From Sedimenticola hydrogenitrophicus (GTDB lineage Bacteria; Pseudomonadota; Gammaproteobacteria; Chromatiales; Chromatiaceae), in contig NZ_JANIOA010000004.1 in the NCBI RefSeq assembly GCF_025175675.1, positions 1 through 64,000 of the forward strand: a stretch of 64,000 bases of DNA, written 5' to 3'. Positions 1 through 7,714 of the stretch are shown in pieces. The stretch's first letter is position 1, and every line of letters starts with the position of its first letter. The position numbers and the translations under genes are program-made. The notes under the pieces are model-generated. The model searched no databases and was not told where the DNA came from. It saw only the letters and a list, made by a program, of their open reading frames with translations.

Positions 1-3
1 CGG

Positions 4-555
4 TCAGACCCCCTTGCGCCAATATACCTCTTCCCCGCCATTCTGCCTTGCCAGGACGCGGGCAATGACGAACAGCAGGTCCGATAGCCGGTTGAGGTAC
101 TTGAGGCCGGTGCGGTTGACCTGTTCATTCTCGTCCCGGGCGAGCTGGGTCAGGCGCCGTTCGGCACGCCGGCAGACCGCCCGGGCGTGGTGGCAACTGG
201 CCGCCAACGGGTTGCCGGCGGGGAGGATGAACTCCTTCAATGGCGGGAGTTCCGTGTTGAGCTGATCCAGCGGCTGTTCGAGGTCGGTGACCGACTGCTC
301 GTTCAGCACGCTGTGACCGGGTATGGCCAGTTCGCCGCCCAGGTCGAACAGGCGATGCTGGATTCCGGTCAGCAGCCGGGCGATCTCCTCTGGCGGGTTT
401 TGGGTGATCAGGACGCCGATCAGGCAGTTCAGCTCGTCGACGGTGCCGATCGCCTCGATGCGGGCGCTGTCCTTCTCCACCCGGCGGCCGTCGCCCAGGC
501 CGGTAGTGCCCTTGTCGCCGGTGCGGGTGTATATCTTGGAGAGTCTGTAGCCCAT
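4..555 (-). CDS. cob(I)alamin adenosyltransferase, PduO type
   Basis: This 183-residue protein is a PduO-type ATP:corrinoid adenosyltransferase. It transfers the adenosyl group of ATP to cob(I)alamin or cob(I)yrinate diamide in the cytoplasm to make coenzyme B12. The N-terminus carries the family signature KIYTRTGDKGTTGL followed by the GTVDELN segment, and an Arg-rich helix (RRAERR) near residue 130 matches the conserved ATP/corrinoid site. Length is normal for the family. It stands alone next to the left edge of the window, so the rest of its operon cannot be judged. The ATG at 555 has only a weak ribosome-binding site, but the conserved N-terminal motif begins within a few residues, so this start is likely. 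Confidence 0.93.
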   Translation of the reverse strand: MGYRLSKIYTRTGDKGTTGLGDGRRVEKDSARIEAIGTVDELNCLIGVLITQNPPEEIARLLTGIQHRLFDLGGELAIPGHSVLNEQSVTDLEQPLDQLNTELPPLKEFILPAGNPLAASCHHARAVCRRAERRLTQLARDENEQVNRTGLKYLNRLSDLLFVIARVLARQNGGEEVYWRKGV

Positions 556-667
556 AACGCGAGTCTGCCGTGGGAAAAGGCCAGATTATAGCAAGAGAGT
601 GGCAGGGCGTCTTTGTGTCGCGGATGCGTTAAATCGGTTGTGTTCGCGGCGTGCGGAAACTAAGCTA

Positions 668-695
668 TTGCCACAGGCTGAATATGGTTTATACT
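668..695 (+). promoter_or_regulatory. sigma-70-type promoter
   Basis: TTGCCA at 668-673 and TATACT at 690-695 are separated by 16 bases, in an AT-rich stretch that stands out from the GC-rich surroundings. It lies about 40 bases upstream of the small reading frame at 734. Predicted from sequence only. Confidence 0.5.
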
Positions 696-733
696 ATTGT
701 TCATCCAATAACTCATAATAATGTGATAATGCC

Positions 734-928
734 ATGTTTTTAAAAGAAAACAGCAGTATCAACCGTCTTCCTCTCTATGAAGTCAAAGAGTTAAGCGTGG
801 AAGAGGCGCTCCTGGTACTGGCGGCGGAAAAGGAGACTCTGCTGCAGCGGGTGCATGAGACCGGCCTCGCCCAGTCTCGCCGCCCCCTGTTGTTCAGCGC
901 TTCCAGGCCTGTGCCGGTTGTTGTCTGA
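734..928 (+). CDS. hypothetical small protein
   Basis: A 64-residue reading frame preceded by a good sigma-70-like promoter but without a clear ribosome-binding site. The first two thirds look like a charged amphipathic helix (KELSVEEALLVLAAEKETLLQRV); the C-terminal third is Arg/Pro/Val-rich and less convincing. I do not recognise a family. The promoter and the protein-like composition of the N-terminal part are the only support. It converges with the small membrane protein at 961-1101. Confidence 0.4.
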   Translation: MFLKENSSINRLPLYEVKELSVEEALLVLAAEKETLLQRVHETGLAQSRRPLLFSASRPVPVVV

Positions 929-960
929 CGCACAGCCGCGGGAAGCTCTGCCGGGCATGC

Positions 961-1101
961 TCAGGTGAGCAGTTCCTGGGTGATGAAGAGATAGCCGAGA
1001 ACGCCGAGCAGGACCGCGATACTGGCGTATTGAAGGATGATACAGATGCCGGGAAGGCTGTTACACGCTTTACTGAAACCACACAACTTGCAATTTTTCA
1101 A
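961..1101 (-). CDS. 46-residue cysteine-rich single-span membrane protein (TTG start)
   Basis: On the minus strand a TTG at 1101-1099 follows a GAGG ribosome-binding site with an 8-base gap and opens a 46-residue frame. The N-terminal half has four cysteines at residues 4, 7, 13 and 20 (pattern C-x2-C-x5-C-x6-C, starting MKNCKLCGFSKAC and followed by SLPGIC). The second half is one hydrophobic span (residues about 20-40) ending QELLT. The cysteine layout suggests a metal, Fe-S or disulfide-bearing domain held at the membrane. I cannot name a family. The non-ATG start, the good ribosome-binding site and the ordered architecture argue that it is real; a longer minus-strand frame in another phase over the same bases has no protein-like features. 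Confidence 0.6.
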   Translation of the reverse strand: MKNCKLCGFSKACNSLPGICIILQYASIAVLLGVLGYLFITQELLT

Positions 1102-1402
1102 TCGGTATACCTCGTCAACTGCCCAGGTGCCGGGCACCGTTTTGTGGCGGCATCCGGCCCGCCGTGGCGAAATATCCTCTCATACATCCTGATCAGGATT
1201 TCCCGCATAATATTTTATTTGCCGATAAGTCATACTTATTAGGCTGCGGCACATCTCATCGCTGATATTGCCTCGCCCCACCCCACTGCAAGCCCTTACT
1301 CCCCGGGAGGCTATTATCGGCGTCCCGATGGGGTAGAATTGACTGCCAACCGCCGCTGAACAGCCGGGCGGAGTAGAACCGAATTGCAGTGAGGAGCAGA
1401 CG
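1102..1402. other. intergenic region with one operator-like palindrome
   Basis: I find no gene in these 301 bases. They contain a perfect inverted repeat ATAAGT-CAT-ACTTAT at 1225-1239 within an AT-rich patch, which could be a regulator site for the gene starting at 1403, and the strong GAGGAG ribosome-binding site of that gene near the right end. Confidence 0.4.
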
Positions 1403-1747
1403 ATGCTGATCGAAGGGCCAATGAATATCACCATTTCCGATCCGGCGGACGGTCAAGGCAAGGTGCTGGTGATCCTGTTTACCCCGGAATTCCAGGCGCT
1501 GGCCCTGGAGGAACAGGGGCGACAGTTTCGGGACTATATGCAGCTGCTGTTCCGGCATATCGAGTCGAAGGATGCCCTCGATGAGCGGAACCGGGCCGGC
1601 ATGGCGATCATCTATCAGTTTGCCGACCAGCTGCTGCCCCATATCGTCAGTGGTGATCTGGCCCTGGAGGAGCGCATCGTGCTGCAGATCCGCCAGGAGT
1701 CCCAGGCGGTCGCCCTGACCGACCTGCTGGCCCCGAAACTCAACTGA
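1403..1747 (+). CDS. conserved-looking hypothetical protein upstream of rimO
   Basis: A 114-residue soluble protein with no signal peptide or membrane span. The start at 1403 is chosen because GAGGAG lies six bases upstream; an in-frame ATG at 1421 is the alternative. The sequence is acidic and Leu/Gln-rich with a probable helical C-terminal half (residues 40-110). I do not recognise the family. It ends only five bases before rimO, so the two are probably co-transcribed, which weakly hints at a link to translation or ribosome modification. Confidence 0.7.
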   Translation: MLIEGPMNITISDPADGQGKVLVILFTPEFQALALEEQGRQFRDYMQLLFRHIESKDALDERNRAGMAIIYQFADQLLPHIVSGDLALEERIVLQIRQESQAVALTDLLAPKLN

Positions 1748-1752
1748 TTGTC

Positions 1753-3072
1753 ATGAATAGCCCGTCACCCCAAATCGGTTTTGTCAGCCTCGGCTGCCCC
1801 AAGAATCTGGTCGACTCCGAGCGTATCCTGACCCAGCTTCGGGCCGAGGGCTATGCCATCGCCTACAGCTACGAGGGGGCCGATCTGGTGGTGGTCAACA
1901 CCTGCGGCTTTATCGACGCGGCGGTGGAGGAATCGTTGGAGACCATCGGCGAGGCGCTGAGCGAGAATGGCCGGGTGATCGTCACCGGCTGTCTCGGGGT
2001 CAAGGAGGACGCGGTGCGCGCGGTACACCCGGGTGTGCTGGCGGTGACCGGTCCGCACGCCTACGAGGCGGTGATGGCGGCGGTGCATGCCCACCTGCCG
2101 GCGCCCCATGATCCCTACGTCAGTCTGGTTCCGCCCCAGGGGGTCAAGCTGACACCGCGTCACTATGCCTACCTGAAGATCTCCGAGGGGTGCAATCACC
2201 GCTGCACCTTCTGCATCATCCCGCAACTGCGCGGGGACCTGGTGAGTCGGCCGCTGGGCGAGGTGATGCGCGAGGCGGAGAATCTGGTCACCGCCGGGGT
2301 GCGCGAACTGCTGGTGGTGTCGCAGGATACCAGCGCCTACGGGGTGGATCTCAAATACCGTAGCGATCTGGTCGGCGGCAAGGTGCTGAAGACACGGCTG
2401 AAGGAGATGGCGACGGCCCTGGGGGATCTGCCGGCCTGGACGCGGTTGCATTATGTCTACCCTTATCCGAGCGTGGACGACCTGATCCCGCTGATGGCGG
2501 AGGGGCTCATCCTGCCCTACCTGGATATGCCGCTGCAGCACGCCGACCGCGCTATCCTCAAGGCCATGCAGCGTCCGGCGGCCAGCGAAAAGGTGCTGGA
2601 GCGGATCCGCCGCTGGCGCCAGATATGTCCCGATCTGACCCTGCGCAGCACCTTTATCGTCGGGTTCCCGGGCGAGACCGAGGCATCATTCGATGAACTG
2701 CTGGGGTTTCTGCAGGAGGCGCGGCTGGACCGGGTCGGTTGCTTTACCTACTCCCCGGTGGAGGGGGCCACGGCCAACGCCCTGCCGGACCCGGTCCCGG
2801 AGTCGCTGAAGCAGGAGCGCCTGGAGCGGTTCATGGCGGTACAGGAGCAGATCAGCCGCGAACGCCTGGCGGAAAAGGTGGGCAGACAGATGATCGTGCT
2901 GGTGGACGGCGTGACCGAGGAGGCGGTGATCTCCCGCAGTTCGGCGGATGCCCCGGAGATCGACGGCAATGTGCTGATCGGCGGGGGCTGGGATCTGGAG
3001 CCGGGGGATTTCGTCGAGGTGAAAATCACCGGTTCGGACGCCCACGATCTGTACGCCGAGCCGGTGTTGTAG
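1753..3072 (+). CDS. rimO: ribosomal protein S12 methylthiotransferase RimO
   Basis: This 439-residue radical-SAM enzyme adds a methylthio group to the conserved aspartate of ribosomal protein S12. The order is typical: an N-terminal UPF0004 domain ([12 protein letters not shown] near residue 12, NTCGFI near 50) whose cysteines bind the second Fe-S cluster, a radical-SAM core with the cluster motif CNHRCTFC at residues 147-154, and a C-terminal TRAM domain from about residue 370. The [12 protein letters not shown] motif separates RimO from the related tRNA enzyme MiaB. All key cysteines are present and the length is normal. Confidence 0.97.
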   Translation: MNSPSPQIGFVSLGCPKNLVDSERILTQLRAEGYAIAYSYEGADLVVVNTCGFIDAAVEESLETIGEALSENGRVIVTGCLGVKEDAVRAVHPGVLAVTGPHAYEAVMAAVHAHLPAPHDPYVSLVPPQGVKLTPRHYAYLKISEGCNHRCTFCIIPQLRGDLVSRPLGEVMREAENLVTAGVRELLVVSQDTSAYGVDLKYRSDLVGGKVLKTRLKEMATALGDLPAWTRLHYVYPYPSVDDLIPLMAEGLILPYLDMPLQHADRAILKAMQRPAASEKVLERIRRWRQICPDLTLRSTFIVGFPGETEASFDELLGFLQEARLDRVGCFTYSPVEGATANALPDPVPESLKQERLERFMAVQEQISRERLAEKVGRQMIVLVDGVTEEAVISRSSADAPEIDGNVLIGGGWDLEPGDFVEVKITGSDAHDLYAEPVL

Positions 3073-3113
3073 TCGGAATTGAGCCTATCCTGAATAGCCA
3101 TCAAAGCTGTTGG

Positions 3114-3276
3114 GGTAGGATGCCGGTGAGCTTGCGAACCGCATCATTCCCTCCTCGGGTCCGTAAACGGTGCTTGGCATCCTCGGCTCCGTAAACGGTA
3201 CATCCCTGTACCACTCCTCCTGCACCACTCCTTGCGGAACGGCCTGATGCGGTTCGTGTTACTCACCGCATCCTAC
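3114..3276. repeat. palindromic intergenic repeat, family B (GGATGCGGTGAG type)
   Basis: The ends are inverted copies: GGTAGGATGCCGGTGAGC at the left and CTCACCGCATCCTACC at the right, with GAACCGCAT / ATGCGGTTC inside. The centre contains GTCCGTAAACGGT twice, a motif also present in inverted orientation at 7542-7646. Related copies are at 53746-53841, 59285-59363 and, partially, 63427-63463. No coding potential. Confidence 0.7.
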
Positions 3277-3292
3277 CAAACCGGGGTTTGAT

Positions 3293-3422
3293 TGTAGGAG
3301 CGAGTAGACGGATGGGTGGAGGAGGTACGACGTAACCCATCTTCGGCTACGGGAGCGATGGGTTACGCGCCGGGGAAGTGCCGGAAGATGCCGTATGGGA
3401 GGGGGCGCTCCACCCATCCTAC
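3293..3422. repeat. palindromic intergenic repeat, family A (GGATGGGTGGAG type)
   Basis: Inverted ends GATGGGTGGAG and CTCCACCCATCCTAC enclose a second inverted pair, GTAACCCATC and GATGGGTTAC. The same architecture recurs at 5756-5912, 17995-18155 and 51096-51170. This is a dispersed REP/MITE-like element rather than a gene. Confidence 0.7.
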
Positions 3423-3455
3423 AGCTATAACTTCAGCTGGCTACCTGATGGCCGA

Positions 3456-3662
3456 TCAGGCGGGTTTCACGCCCACCGCCTTGAGGATACTGGCCAGCGG
3501 GCAGAACCCGGTGAAGGCCGACTGAAACAGGTTCAACCCGACAAAGGCGGTAAACCAGTGCCAGTGGGTGTTGTGGAAGATCGGGCTCCGCTCCCAGCCG
3601 AGTGCCAGGCTGAGCAGGATGAAAAAGCCGGCGAAGGCGAGAATCATTCGGTCGATGGTCAT
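3456..3662 (-). CDS. DUF2892 (YgaP-like) small inner-membrane protein
   Basis: A 68-residue protein of the DUF2892 family, the membrane part of YgaP-like rhodanese proteins, usually linked to sulfur or thiosulfate handling. It starts [14 protein letters not shown], has two hydrophobic spans (about residues 6-22 and 36-52) and ends with the family-typical [14 protein letters not shown], including the conserved cysteine-proline. The start at 3662 is preferred because AGG lies six bases upstream; an in-frame ATG at 3698 has the ribosome-binding site too close. There is no fused rhodanese domain. A palindrome about 60 bases upstream resembles a BigR/ArsR-type operator, which would fit a persulfide-responsive role. 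Confidence 0.85.
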   Translation of the reverse strand: MTIDRMILAFAGFFILLSLALGWERSPIFHNTHWHWFTAFVGLNLFQSAFTGFCPLASILKAVGVKPA

Positions 3663-3718
3663 GCTATACCTCATACTGTTCGGTCGAAGGGCGATCATTA
3701 CCCTGAAGATCGCGGTAC

Positions 3719-3734
3719 ATTAGCATATACTAAT
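3719..3734. promoter_or_regulatory. palindromic operator between divergent genes, BigR/ArsR-like
   Basis: ATTAG-CATATA-CTAAT, perfect 5-base arms and 14 of 16 symmetrical positions, lies in an AT-rich patch between the DUF2892 gene (minus) and the kinase fusion (plus). DUF2892 genes are often controlled by persulfide-sensing ArsR-family repressors that bind AT-rich palindromes. No such regulator gene is in the window. Confidence 0.45.
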
Positions 3735-3751
3735 ATTATGTCAATTCAAGA

Positions 3752-5497
3752 ATGGAGACGAGGCGCTTGAGCCCATCCGGAGAGCGTCATGCACGGCTGA
3801 TCGAGCGACTCCGACAGCCGGGGTGCTGGCCCGACGGCATCGGGCCGGACCGGGTGATCGAGACCCACATCTCCAGCGTGCTGCTGGTGGGCGAACACGC
3901 CTACAAGATCAAGAAGCCGCTGGATCTCGGTTTTCTCGATTTCTCCACCCTGGCGCGGCGTCGCCATTTCTGTGAGGAGGAGATCCGCCTCAACGGCCGC
4001 CTGGCGCCCGATATCTACCTCGACGTGATCCCGATCGGCGGCTCGCCGGACGCCCCCGAACCCTTCGGTAAGGGCCCGGCCATCGAGTATGCCGTGCGTA
4101 TGCGCCGCTTCGATCCGGAGGGCCTGCTGTCCGAACACCTGGAACTGATCTCGCGAGCGCGGGTGAATGATCTGGCCGAGCGCCTGGCGGACTTCCATGC
4201 CGGGATCGCTGTGGTGGACAAGGCGGCTGAATATGGCGAGCCCGAGGCGGTGCTTCTCCCCATGCGGGAAAATTTCAGCCAGATCCGCGGCTTGAACCAT
4301 GAGCCGGCGGTCCGGGATCTGCTGGCACGTCTCGAGCACTGGACCGAGACGCGGGCACGACAGCTGGGGCCGCTGATGTGCGAGCGCAAGGCCGGCGGTT
4401 TTATCCGCGAGTGTCACGGGGATCTGCACCTGGGCAACATTGCCCTGGATGGGGCTAAGGGCTCGCGTAAGAATAATTCCGCAGTACCGAGGGCGTCACT
4501 GGGCCACTCCGGCAAGGCACGCTTTGCGGGCAATGGCGGTTCCCTTGCCAAAAAGCGTAACGCCGGCGGCGGGGTCCAGGGGCGACCGAATACCGGAACT
4601 TATTCTTGCGCGAGTCCTAGACTGCTGATCTTCGACGGCATCGAGTTCAATCCGGCGCTGCGCTGGATCGACGTGATCAGCGAGCTGGCCTTCCTGCTGA
4701 TGGATCTGGATGAAAAGGGGTTGGACGGGTACGCCCGACAGCTGCTCAACCGCTACCTCGAGCTAAGCGGGGACTACGCGGCGCTGCCGCTGCTGCGCTT
4801 CTACCAGGTCTACCGGGCCATGGTGCGGGCCAAGGTGACGGCGATCCGTCTGGCCCAGGCAGACATCACCAGCGATGAACAGAGGCGGCTGGCGGCCGAG
4901 TTCAACAACTACCTGCAACTGGCCCTGCGCTACACCGAGCCCGCGCAACCGGGCCTGGTCATTACCCACGGACACTCCGGCTCCGGCAAGAGCACCCGGA
5001 CCCTGGCCTGCATCGAACGGTTCCCGGCGGTGCGGGTGCGCTCGGACCTGGAACGCCGCCGGCTGGCGGGGATCGCGGCCGTCGGCTCGAGCGGCTCGTC
5101 GCCGGGCGGCGGGATCTACACGGCGAATCTCTCGGCCCGTACCTATGAACGTCTGGGGGCGCTGGCTGGAAAAATCATGGAAGCAGGGCTGGTGGCGATA
5201 GTGGACGCCACTTTCCTGCATCGGGCCGACCGGCAGCGTTTCCGCCGGCAGGCCGGGGATCTGGGCGTGCCCTTTGTGATACTCGATTTCCGGCTGCCGG
5301 AGGCGACGCTGCGCCAGCGCATCGAGCTACGCCGCAAGCAGGGGGACGATCCGTCGGAGGCGACCCTCGCCGTACTGGAACGGCAACTTGCCACGGCGGA
5401 ACCCCTGACAGCGGATGAGCTGAAATCCGTGGTGGTGGTGGAGAGTGACCACTTACCCATGGATGAGATCCTGGCACGCCTGAGCCTGCCACGCTAG
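3752..5497 (+). CDS. aminoglycoside-phosphotransferase-like / P-loop kinase fusion with an in-frame inserted element
   Basis: A 581-residue two-domain protein. Residues 1-370 resemble an aminoglycoside phosphotransferase/kinase-like domain (EYAVRMRRFDPEG near 110, the Brenner-type motif CHGDLHLGN at 221-229, and FDGIEFNPALRWIDVISELAFLLMD after the insertion). Residues 400-581 form a P-loop ATPase/kinase with Walker A GHSGSGKST at 407-415. This fusion is common in proteobacteria and its substrate is unknown. Residues 235-289 (KGSRKNNSAVPRASLG and onward) are foreign: they are encoded by a palindromic element inserted between the expected neighbours LDG and RLLIFDG without disrupting the frame. 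The insertion follows the probable catalytic motif, so activity is uncertain. A decayed copy of the gene's 3' end lies downstream. Confidence 0.85.
   Translation: METRRLSPSGERHARLIERLRQPGCWPDGIGPDRVIETHISSVLLVGEHAYKIKKPLDLGFLDFSTLARRRHFCEEEIRLNGRLAPDIYLDVIPIGGSPDAPEPFGKGPAIEYAVRMRRFDPEGLLSEHLELISRARVNDLAERLADFHAGIAVVDKAAEYGEPEAVLLPMRENFSQIRGLNHEPAVRDLLARLEHWTETRARQLGPLMCERKAGGFIRECHGDLHLGNIALDGAKGSRKNNSAVPRASLGHSGKARFAGNGGSLAKKRNAGGGVQGRPNTGTYSCASPRLLIFDGIEFNPALRWIDVISELAFLLMDLDEKGLDGYARQLLNRYLELSGDYAALPLLRFYQVYRAMVRAKVTAIRLAQADITSDEQRRLAAEFNNYLQLALRYTEPAQPGLVITHGHSGSGKSTRTLACIERFPAVRVRSDLERRRLAGIAAVGSSGSSPGGGIYTANLSARTYERLGALAGKIMEAGLVAIVDATFLHRADRQRFRRQAGDLGVPFVILDFRLPEATLRQRIELRRKQGDDPSEATLAVLERQLATAEPLTADELKSVVVVESDHLPMDEILARLSLPR
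4455..4620. mobile_element. MITE-like palindromic element inserted in frame in a kinase gene
   Basis: About 165 bases flanked by imperfect inverted repeats: CTCGCGTAAGAATAA and TTCCG at the left against CGGAACTTATTCTTGCGCGAG at the right, extended outward by CTAAGG and CCTAG. It interrupts the conserved kinase sequence and adds 55 codons with no stop. The related string TTAATTCTTGCGCA at 21463-21476 looks like an end of the same or a related element. No transposase is encoded, so movement would need one in trans. Confidence 0.7.
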
Positions 5498-5552
5498 CAC
5501 GACAGGCTCCTAGCCCTGCCCTTTTTTACCCACAAATGCCGATGAACACGCG
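5422..5552 (+). repeat. tandem duplication, unit 1 (3' end of the kinase gene)
   Basis: The last 25 codons of the kinase gene plus about 55 following bases are repeated almost exactly at 5629-5755, including GAGAGTGACCACTTACC, GGATGAGATCCTGGCACG and TAGCACGACAGGCTCCTAG. Unit 1 holds the functional stop codon. Confidence 0.75.
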
Positions 5553-5628
5553 TAGGGTGGATAAGCCCGAAGGGCGCATCCACCATTGCCGCAGGGTATG
5601 CATTCCCCCGCGGAGCGTGGGAACGAGG

Positions 5629-5755
5629 AAATCCGAGGTGGCCGTGGAGAGTGACCACTTACCTATGGATGAGATCCTGGCACGAATGGGCCTGCCACGG
5701 TAGCACGACAGGCTCCTAGCCCTGCCCTTTACCCACAAATACCGATGAACACGCG
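5629..5755 (+). pseudogene. duplicated, non-functional 3' fragment of the kinase gene (unit 2)
   Basis: This is a second, slightly diverged copy of the final codons and downstream flank of the kinase gene (compare 5422-5552). It has no upstream coding sequence and therefore cannot be expressed as a protein domain. Between the units lie a family-A-like fragment (CGTAGGGTGGATAAGC with GCGCATCCACC) and ATTCCCCCGCGGAGCGTGG. A recombination or replication-slippage event carrying the flanking repeat is the simplest origin. Confidence 0.65.
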
Positions 5756-5952
5756 TGTAGGATGGGTGGAGGCGCGGCACCCTTGTTGCCGGCTGTTCGC
5801 GGTGGTCGGGCGCGCCGTAACCCATCTTCGGATGCGGAAGCAGGTGCACGATGGGTTGCGCGCCGGAGAGGGAGCCGGCGGAGGGTTCATGGGGGCGCTC
5901 CACCCATCCTACGCCCGGATGCAGACCGGCCCACTTATGGGTAAAGGGTAGT
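5716..5952. mobile_element. MITE-like element with CTAGCCCTGCCCTTTACCCA terminal repeats, containing a family-A repeat
   Basis: The left end reads CTAGCCCTGCCCTTTACCCA and the right end TTATGGGTAAAGGGTAG, a terminal inverted repeat. Between them is a full family-A palindrome (GATGGGTGGAGGCGCGGC to CGCTCCACCCATCCTAC). A second, shorter copy with the same outer ends and matching left interior is at 51057-51210. No open frame; the rest of 5953-6053 is empty. Confidence 0.65.
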
Positions 5953-6053
5953 CCTAGCCACACGCCGGTGGTGGGACATGCGCTACGCTCCGCCCGGCTT
6001 GACTCCGACCCCTGTTCCACCCGAACGGAGTGGCCACACATAGGGCGGGCTTG

Positions 6054-6413
6054 CTACAGCAGTTCGGTGTCCTCGTGCCGGTAGGGCGGCGCGCAGCAGC
6101 AGAGGATCAGCAGCTCCTCTTTCCCGTTATTGCAAATGGCGTGCGGCATGCCAGGCGGGATCAGGATGCTGTCCCCGGCCTGAACCGTGAACTCCTCCGC
6201 GCCCAGGCGCATCACCCCGCTGCCCCGGGTGATGTGGTAGATCTCTTCCGCCAGCCGGTGCCGGTGCAGGTGAGTGGTCACTCCGGGCGCAACCCTGGCC
6301 TCGGCCAGGCTCTGGTTTTTCACCGGGTGATGGTCCGGGTGCAGCAGCTCGCGAATCCAGGAGCCGTCCCTGGTTTGGTAGCACTCGCTATCCCGTTTGG
6401 TCCATTTCAGCAT
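6054..6413 (-). CDS. cupin-domain protein
   Basis: A 119-residue single-domain cupin. The first cupin motif is visible as HLHRHRLAEEIYHITRGSG (metal-binding His, His and Glu) and the second as GDSILIPPGMPHAICN with its histidine, so a metal-binding beta-barrel is likely. Unusually, three consecutive cysteines (LCCCAPP) follow the last strand near residue 109. The substrate is unknown; single-domain cupins include isomerases, dioxygenases and sensor domains. The start codon overlaps the last codons of dusA by seven bases, so the two are translated from one message. Confidence 0.85.
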   Translation of the reverse strand: MLKWTKRDSECYQTRDGSWIRELLHPDHHPVKNQSLAEARVAPGVTTHLHRHRLAEEIYHITRGSGVMRLGAEEFTVQAGDSILIPPGMPHAICNNGKEELLILCCCAPPYRHEDTELL

Positions 6414-7375
6414 CCCGGTACCCGCCTGGCCGCTTCCCGTATCACCTCGGGGGTGGCGCCGTCCCGGTGGGCGTTCTCACTGATGTGCCGACGCCAGGCC
6501 CGAGCCCGTGGCTGGCCCTGGAACAGCCCCAGGATATGCCGACTGATGCGGTTGACCGGTGCCCCCTCGGCATGGACCCACTCGGCGAACGGCATCAGCC
6601 GCTCTATGACTTCATGGCGACTGGGGACCGGGTGGTCGTCGCCGTAAAGCCGGCGATCGGCCTCGGCCAGGATCCAGGGGTTCTGGTAGGCCTCGCGTCC
6701 GATCATCACCCCATCCACCTGTTGCAGTTGCGCCGCGGCCTGATCCAGGCTGGCGATGCCGCCGTTGATGATGATCTCCAGGTGGGGGAAGTCGTGCTTG
6801 ATCCGGTGCACCACGTCATAGCGCAGCGGCGGGATCTCCCGGTTCTCCTTCGGGCTGAGACCGTTCAGCCACGCCTTGCGGGCGTGGATGATGAAGGTCT
6901 CGCAGCCGGCTTCGGCCACGGTGGCCACGAAGTCGACCAGCAGCTCATAGCTGTCCAGCTCATCGATGCCGATGCGGTGCTTGACCGTGACCGGCAGGGA
7001 GGTGGCGGCGCGCATCGCGGCAACCCCGTCGGCAACCACCCCGGGGGTGGCCATCAGGCAGGCACCGAAGCGGCCCGACTGCACCCGGTCCGAGGGGCAG
7101 CCGACGTTCAGGTTGACCTCGTCATAGCCCCAATGCTCGGCCAGGCGGGCACAGGCCGCCAGCTCGTTCGGATCGCTGCCGCCCAGTTGCAGTGCCACCG
7201 GGTGCTCGGCGGGATCGAAGTCGAGATGGCGCGGCTGGTTGCCGTGCAGCAGGGCAACGGTGGTCACCATTTCGGTATAGAGCAGGGCGTGGCGGGTGAT
7301 CAGACGCAGGAAGTAGCGACAGTAACGGTCGGTCCAGTCCAGCATCGGGGCAATGCAGAGGCGGCGGTCAATCAT
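6407..7375 (-). CDS. dusA: tRNA-dihydrouridine(20/20a) synthase DusA
   Basis: A 322-residue flavoenzyme that reduces uridines in the D-loop of tRNA. It begins with the DusA signature CIAPMLDWTDRYCRYFLRL, contains the catalytic-loop segment NVGCPSDRVQSGRFGACLM (near residue 95, with the catalytic Cys), the FMN-binding IGREAYQNPW region and the typical C-terminal helical domain (RISRHILGLFQGQPRARAWRRHIS), which distinguishes DusA from DusB and DusC. The ATG at 7375 places the signature at the expected position; an in-frame TTG at 7435 would add 20 residues. The downstream cupin gene overlaps its 3' end. Confidence 0.95.
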   Translation of the reverse strand: MIDRRLCIAPMLDWTDRYCRYFLRLITRHALLYTEMVTTVALLHGNQPRHLDFDPAEHPVALQLGGSDPNELAACARLAEHWGYDEVNLNVGCPSDRVQSGRFGACLMATPGVVADGVAAMRAATSLPVTVKHRIGIDELDSYELLVDFVATVAEAGCETFIIHARKAWLNGLSPKENREIPPLRYDVVHRIKHDFPHLEIIINGGIASLDQAAAQLQQVDGVMIGREAYQNPWILAEADRRLYGDDHPVPSRHEVIERLMPFAEWVHAEGAPVNRISRHILGLFQGQPRARAWRRHISENAHRDGATPEVIREAARRVPGC

Positions 7376-7515
7376 TGGCGGTGGTTTATGGGCCGTAAAT
7401 GGCTGAATTGTATCCCTTTGCAACAGCGATACCAAATCCAGTCAGGCAACGGATTGCCTTTTCCGTCATCGGCTGGACAGGCTCCTGGGAGTGCTTCAAG
7501 TTGATGAACTACTTT

Positions 7516-7671
7516 TGTAGGGTGAGGAGTGGTACAAGGATGTACCGTTTACGGACCTGAGGATGGCATAAGCGACAGCGCATCCACCGCGACAATGGTG
7601 AAGAGCGGTATGGGGGTGTACCGTTCACGGACCTGAGGATGGCATGCGCCTACCGGCTTATCCACCCTACG
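7516..7671. repeat. composite palindromic repeat with an internal direct repeat
   Basis: Ends TGTAGGGTGAGGAG and TATCCACCCTACG are roughly inverted. Inside, GTACCGTTTACGGACCTGAG and GATGGCAT occur twice (7542-7568 and 7619-7646). The same unit appears inverted within 3114-3276. The rest of 7376-7714 has nothing recognisable. Confidence 0.6.
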
Positions 7672-7714
7672 AAACTGAAACAGCTTTCCCCGGCAGTATT
7701 AGATTGGGAGACTC

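Noticed and set aside
1765-2541. Long minus-strand frame antisense to rimO
   Set aside because: It reads as a His/Gln/Arg/Val-rich shadow of the GC-rich rimO coding strand with no domain; rimO has all family motifs.
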